A stretch of 7,588 bases of DNA from an uncultured Clostridia bacterium. Lineage in GTDB: Bacteria > Bacillota > Clostridia > Christensenellales > Borkfalkiaceae. Both the position numbers and the translations under genes were made by a program. The DNA lies in assembly GCA_947629845.1 (NCBI GenBank), contig CANRFD010000067.1, positions 1 through 7,588 of the forward strand. Direction: 5' to 3'. Numbering within the stretch: position 1 is the first letter of the stretch; every line of letters starts with the position of its first letter. This document shows, piece by piece, positions 5,321 to 7,588 of this stretch. The notes beneath the pieces were generated by a model. The model made no database searches, was not told where the DNA came from, and worked only from the letters and a program-made list of their open reading frames with translations.

Positions 5321-7588
5321 ATGAAGAAGCGATTACCGGCGCTGTTTGCTACGCTGATGGCGGTCGTGTTCATGTTCTGCGCCTGCGGCGAGCAGGGCGG
5401 CGGCGAGCAGGGCGGCGGCAGCGAGGGGAGCGAGTACACGCTTCCGCTCGAGGACGGCATGAACCAGCTGACCATCTACTACAACAATCCGGGCGGCTAC
5501 GCAAATACGGACGTTTGGGTGTGGTGGGACGGCTCTCCCGACGGCATGGGCGGGCAGCTGCTGCACGAATGCGAATACGGGGCGAAGATGGTGATCAACT
5601 TCCCCGCGGGCATCTCCGAGGTCGGCTACATCATCCGTCTGAACTGCGAACCGGGGAGCACGACGTGGGACGGCGTGACGAAGGACGGCACCGACTCCGA
5701 CCGCCGCGTCTCGATCTCCGAACGCGAGACGGTCGTCTACACCAAGGCGGGCGACCCGAACAACTACATCAGCAATGACGGAGGGAAGACATTGACGCGC
5801 ATGAAATATGTCATGATGGCGGACATGCAGACGAAGAACACCATCAAGGTGACGCTCAGCGACTCGTTCACGGCGACGGCGGAAAACGTAAAGCTCACCG
5901 ACGGCATCGGGCTCATCCAAAAGATCGGCAACGTCGAAAAGAAGGGCGCGGATTCCTTTGTTATCACCACGACGAAGGAACTCTCGCTCGGAACGCAGTA
6001 CACGCTGACCGTGACGGGCTTCGGCGACCCCGTCACCGTCGTTCCGTTCACCTACTTCTCGAGCGAGGAGTTCGGCGCGGAATTTAACTACGACGGCCCG
6101 CTCGGCGTGGAGATCGCGGCGGATAAGACCATCTTCCGCCTCTGGGCGCCCACCAGCACGCGCGTTACGCTCAACATCTATGCCGACGGCGCAACGGGCG
6201 GCACGGAGAGCTCCTATATGATGGTGCGCGGCGAAAAGGGCGTTTGGAGCTACGAGGCCGAAGGCAATCTCTCGGGCAAATATTACACCTACACCGTGTA
6301 CAACTCGTCGGGCATGCGCGAAGCGGTCGACCCGTACGCCGTTTCGGCGGGCGTCAACGGCAACCGCGGCATGATCCTCGACCTTGATACGACGGATCCC
6401 GACGGTTGGACGACGGAGCCCTTCTCGCCCCAAAACTACACCAATTACACCGACGCGGAGATCTGGGAAGTGCACGTACGCGACTTCTCCAACAAGATCG
6501 CGGGCTCCAAGTATAAGGGCAAATACCTTGCCTTCACCGAAACGGGGCTCACGGAGAACGGTATTCCCGTCGGGATCGACTACTTAAAGCAGCTCGGCAT
6601 CACGCACGTGCACCTTCTGCCGTCGTTCGACTATGCCACGGTCGACGAAACGACGTGCGAAGATTTCAACTGGGGCTACGATCCCAAGAACTACAACGTG
6701 CCGGAGGGGAGCTATTCCACCGATCCTGCCGACGGCGCCGTCCGCGTGAAGGAATACAAGCAGATGGTGCAGGCGCTGCACAATGCGGGCATCGGCGTCA
6801 TCATGGACGTCGTCTACAACCACACCAGCGGGCTGGATAGCAACTTCAACAAGATCGTGCCTTACTACTACTATCGTTTCAACGCAAACGGCACGCCTTC
6901 CAACGGTTCGGGCTGCGGCAACGAGACCGCCTCCGACCGCTACATGTTCCAAAAGTACATGGTGGACTCCATCCACTATTGGCAGAACGAATACAACCTC
7001 GACGGCTTCCGCTTCGACCTGATGGGCTTGCACGACATCGAGACGATGGAGAAGATCGCCGATACGGTGTACGAAACCAACTCCAAGGCGCTCATCTACG
7101 GCGAAGGCTGGACGGGCGGCACAAGCACCCTGCCTACCAATCAACAGGCGATCTTGGCGAACATCCAACGCCTGAACAGCAGCATGAAGGAAAACGGCGT
7201 TGCCATGTTCAACGACGTCATCCGCGACGCCGTGAAGGGCTCCGTGTTCGACATCAAGGACACCGGGTTTGCAACGGGCGCCAAGGCGGACAACATCGCA
7301 AAGCTCATGTTCGGCGTCAACGGCGGCGTGAAGAACACCGCGATCGGCACGGCGACCGACGTCAGCTGGGAGGCGTACAACCCGACCAACGTCGTAAACT
7401 ACATCTCCGCACACGATAACAACACGCTTTGGGATCGCATCTGCTACGTCTATGGCGAGGGCGCCGATACGCTTGCGCTCCGTCTCAAGCGCAACCGTCT
7501 GTCCGCGGCGATCATTCAGACATCGCTCGGGATCCCGTTCATGCAGGCGGGCGAGGAGATGCTTCGCCAGAAGAAGAACGCCGACGGC
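5321..7588 (+). CDS. pulA: Lipoprotein type I pullulanase, CBM41-Ig-CBM48-GH13 (3' end outside window)
   Basis: Cleaves alpha-1,6 branch points of pullulan, glycogen and amylopectin. The first 756 residues are present with no stop before the edge. MKKR, a hydrophobic stretch (about 5-19) and Cys20/Cys22 form a lipoprotein-type signal; FCAC is a weak lipobox. The Gly/Glu/Gln linker (23-37) is a tandem repeat. CBM41 spans about 47-150, with tryptophans in VWVWWDG (65-71) and WDGVTKDG (116-123). An Ig-like pullulanase domain follows (about 161-247), then CBM48 (about 261-350, FRLWAP). GH13 begins near 380 (EIWEVHVRDF). Its conserved regions are DVVYNH (496-501), DGFRFD with nucleophile Asp566, YGEGW with acid/base Glu595, and AHDNNT with Asp699. 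FNWGYDP (449-455) is the type I pullulanase signature, with Phe for the usual Tyr. Only the end of GH13 and the C-terminal beta domain are missing. The start ATG has AAGGAGG (5307-5313) seven bases upstream. Cotranscription with malQ is likely. Confidence 0.95.
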   Translation, partial: MKKRLPALFATLMAVVFMFCACGEQGGGEQGGGSEGSEYTLPLEDGMNQLTIYYNNPGGYANTDVWVWWDGSPDGMGGQLLHECEYGAKMVINFPAGISEVGYIIRLNCEPGSTTWDGVTKDGTDSDRRVSISERETVVYTKAGDPNNYISNDGGKTLTRMKYVMMADMQTKNTIKVTLSDSFTATAENVKLTDGIGLIQKIGNVEKKGADSFVITTTKELSLGTQYTLTVTGFGDPVTVVPFTYFSSEEFGAEFNYDGPLGVEIAADKTIFRLWAPTSTRVTLNIYADGATGGTESSYMMVRGEKGVWSYEAEGNLSGKYYTYTVYNSSGMREAVDPYAVSAGVNGNRGMILDLDTTDPDGWTTEPFSPQNYTNYTDAEIWEVHVRDFSNKIAGSKYKGKYLAFTETGLTENGIPVGIDYLKQLGITHVHLLPSFDYATVDETTCEDFNWGYDPKNYNVPEGSYSTDPADGAVRVKEYKQMVQALHNAGIGVIMDVVYNHTSGLDSNFNKIVPYYYYRFNANGTPSNGSGCGNETASDRYMFQKYMVDSIHYWQNEYNLDGFRFDLMGLHDIETMEKIADTVYETNSKALIYGEGWTGGTSTLPTNQQAILANIQRLNSSMKENGVAMFNDVIRDAVKGSVFDIKDTGFATGAKADNIAKLMFGVNGGVKNTAIGTATDVSWEAYNPTNVVNYISAHDNNTLWDRICYVYGEGADTLALRLKRNRLSAAIIQTSLGIPFMQAGEEMLRQKKNADG
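5387..5416 (+). repeat. Two-copy 15-base tandem repeat encoding the lipoprotein linker
   Basis: GGCGAGCAGGGCGGC occurs twice, head to tail and identical (5387-5401 and 5402-5416), encoding GEQGG twice just after the putative lipidated cysteine. It forms a flexible tether between membrane anchor and CBM41. Perfect in-frame identity suggests recent slippage, and copy number may vary between strains. Confidence 0.85.

Noticed and set aside
4385..6475. Long minus-strand open frames opposite malQ and the pullulanase (4385-5308 and 5333-6475)
   Set aside because: They lack motifs and plausible promoters and are antisense to conserved catalytic domains; they arise from high GC at third positions.

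Overview
The window is a stretch of a GC-rich bacterial chromosome with AT-rich intergenic regions. It carries Gram-positive-style GGAGG ribosome binding sites, sigma-A-type promoters and tight intergenic hairpins. Gene content and an intergenic hairpin repeat of a kind I remember from gut Clostridia suggest an anaerobic gut Firmicute of the class Clostridia, possibly Christensenellales-like. This placement is inference; there is no rRNA or marker gene here. No stretch longer than 300 bases lacks a gene.

Left part. The window opens inside a small heat-shock protein (Hsp20), which ends at 246 and is closed by a strong terminator. A structured intergenic repeat follows (328-374), then the terminator of a leftward gene for a PLP-dependent alpha-oxoamine synthase (446-1630). 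Its motifs lean towards serine palmitoyltransferase rather than BioF or KBL. This gene is divergently transcribed from a HAD-family hydrolase (1854-2519). Each has its own recognisable extended -10 promoter in the shared 223-base gap.

Middle. The HAD gene converges on a leftward LacI-family repressor gene (2591-3577), with one GC-rich hairpin between them that can terminate both. The repressor is divergent from malQ (starts 3809). The AT-rich gap between them holds a consensus promoter for the repressor, a promoter for malQ, and four exact same-strand copies of an 11-base motif, TTTCGAAAAAA, centred on the palindrome TTTCGAAA. Two copies bracket the malQ promoter. I read them as the operators of the neighbouring LacI-type repressor.

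Right part. malQ (cytoplasmic 4-alpha-glucanotransferase, GH77) is followed after 21 bases by a lipoprotein type I pullulanase with CBM41, an Ig-like domain, CBM48 and a GH13 catalytic domain. That gene runs off the window end. The likely module is an alpha-glucan (starch, glycogen, pullulan) utilisation operon. The surface pullulanase would debranch polymer and MalQ would rework imported maltooligosaccharides, both under the divergent repressor.

I see no mobile element, CRISPR array, tRNA or rRNA. The most unusual items are the four-site operator array with its repressor of atypical hinge sequence, and the serine-palmitoyltransferase-like enzyme in an apparently Firmicute context.
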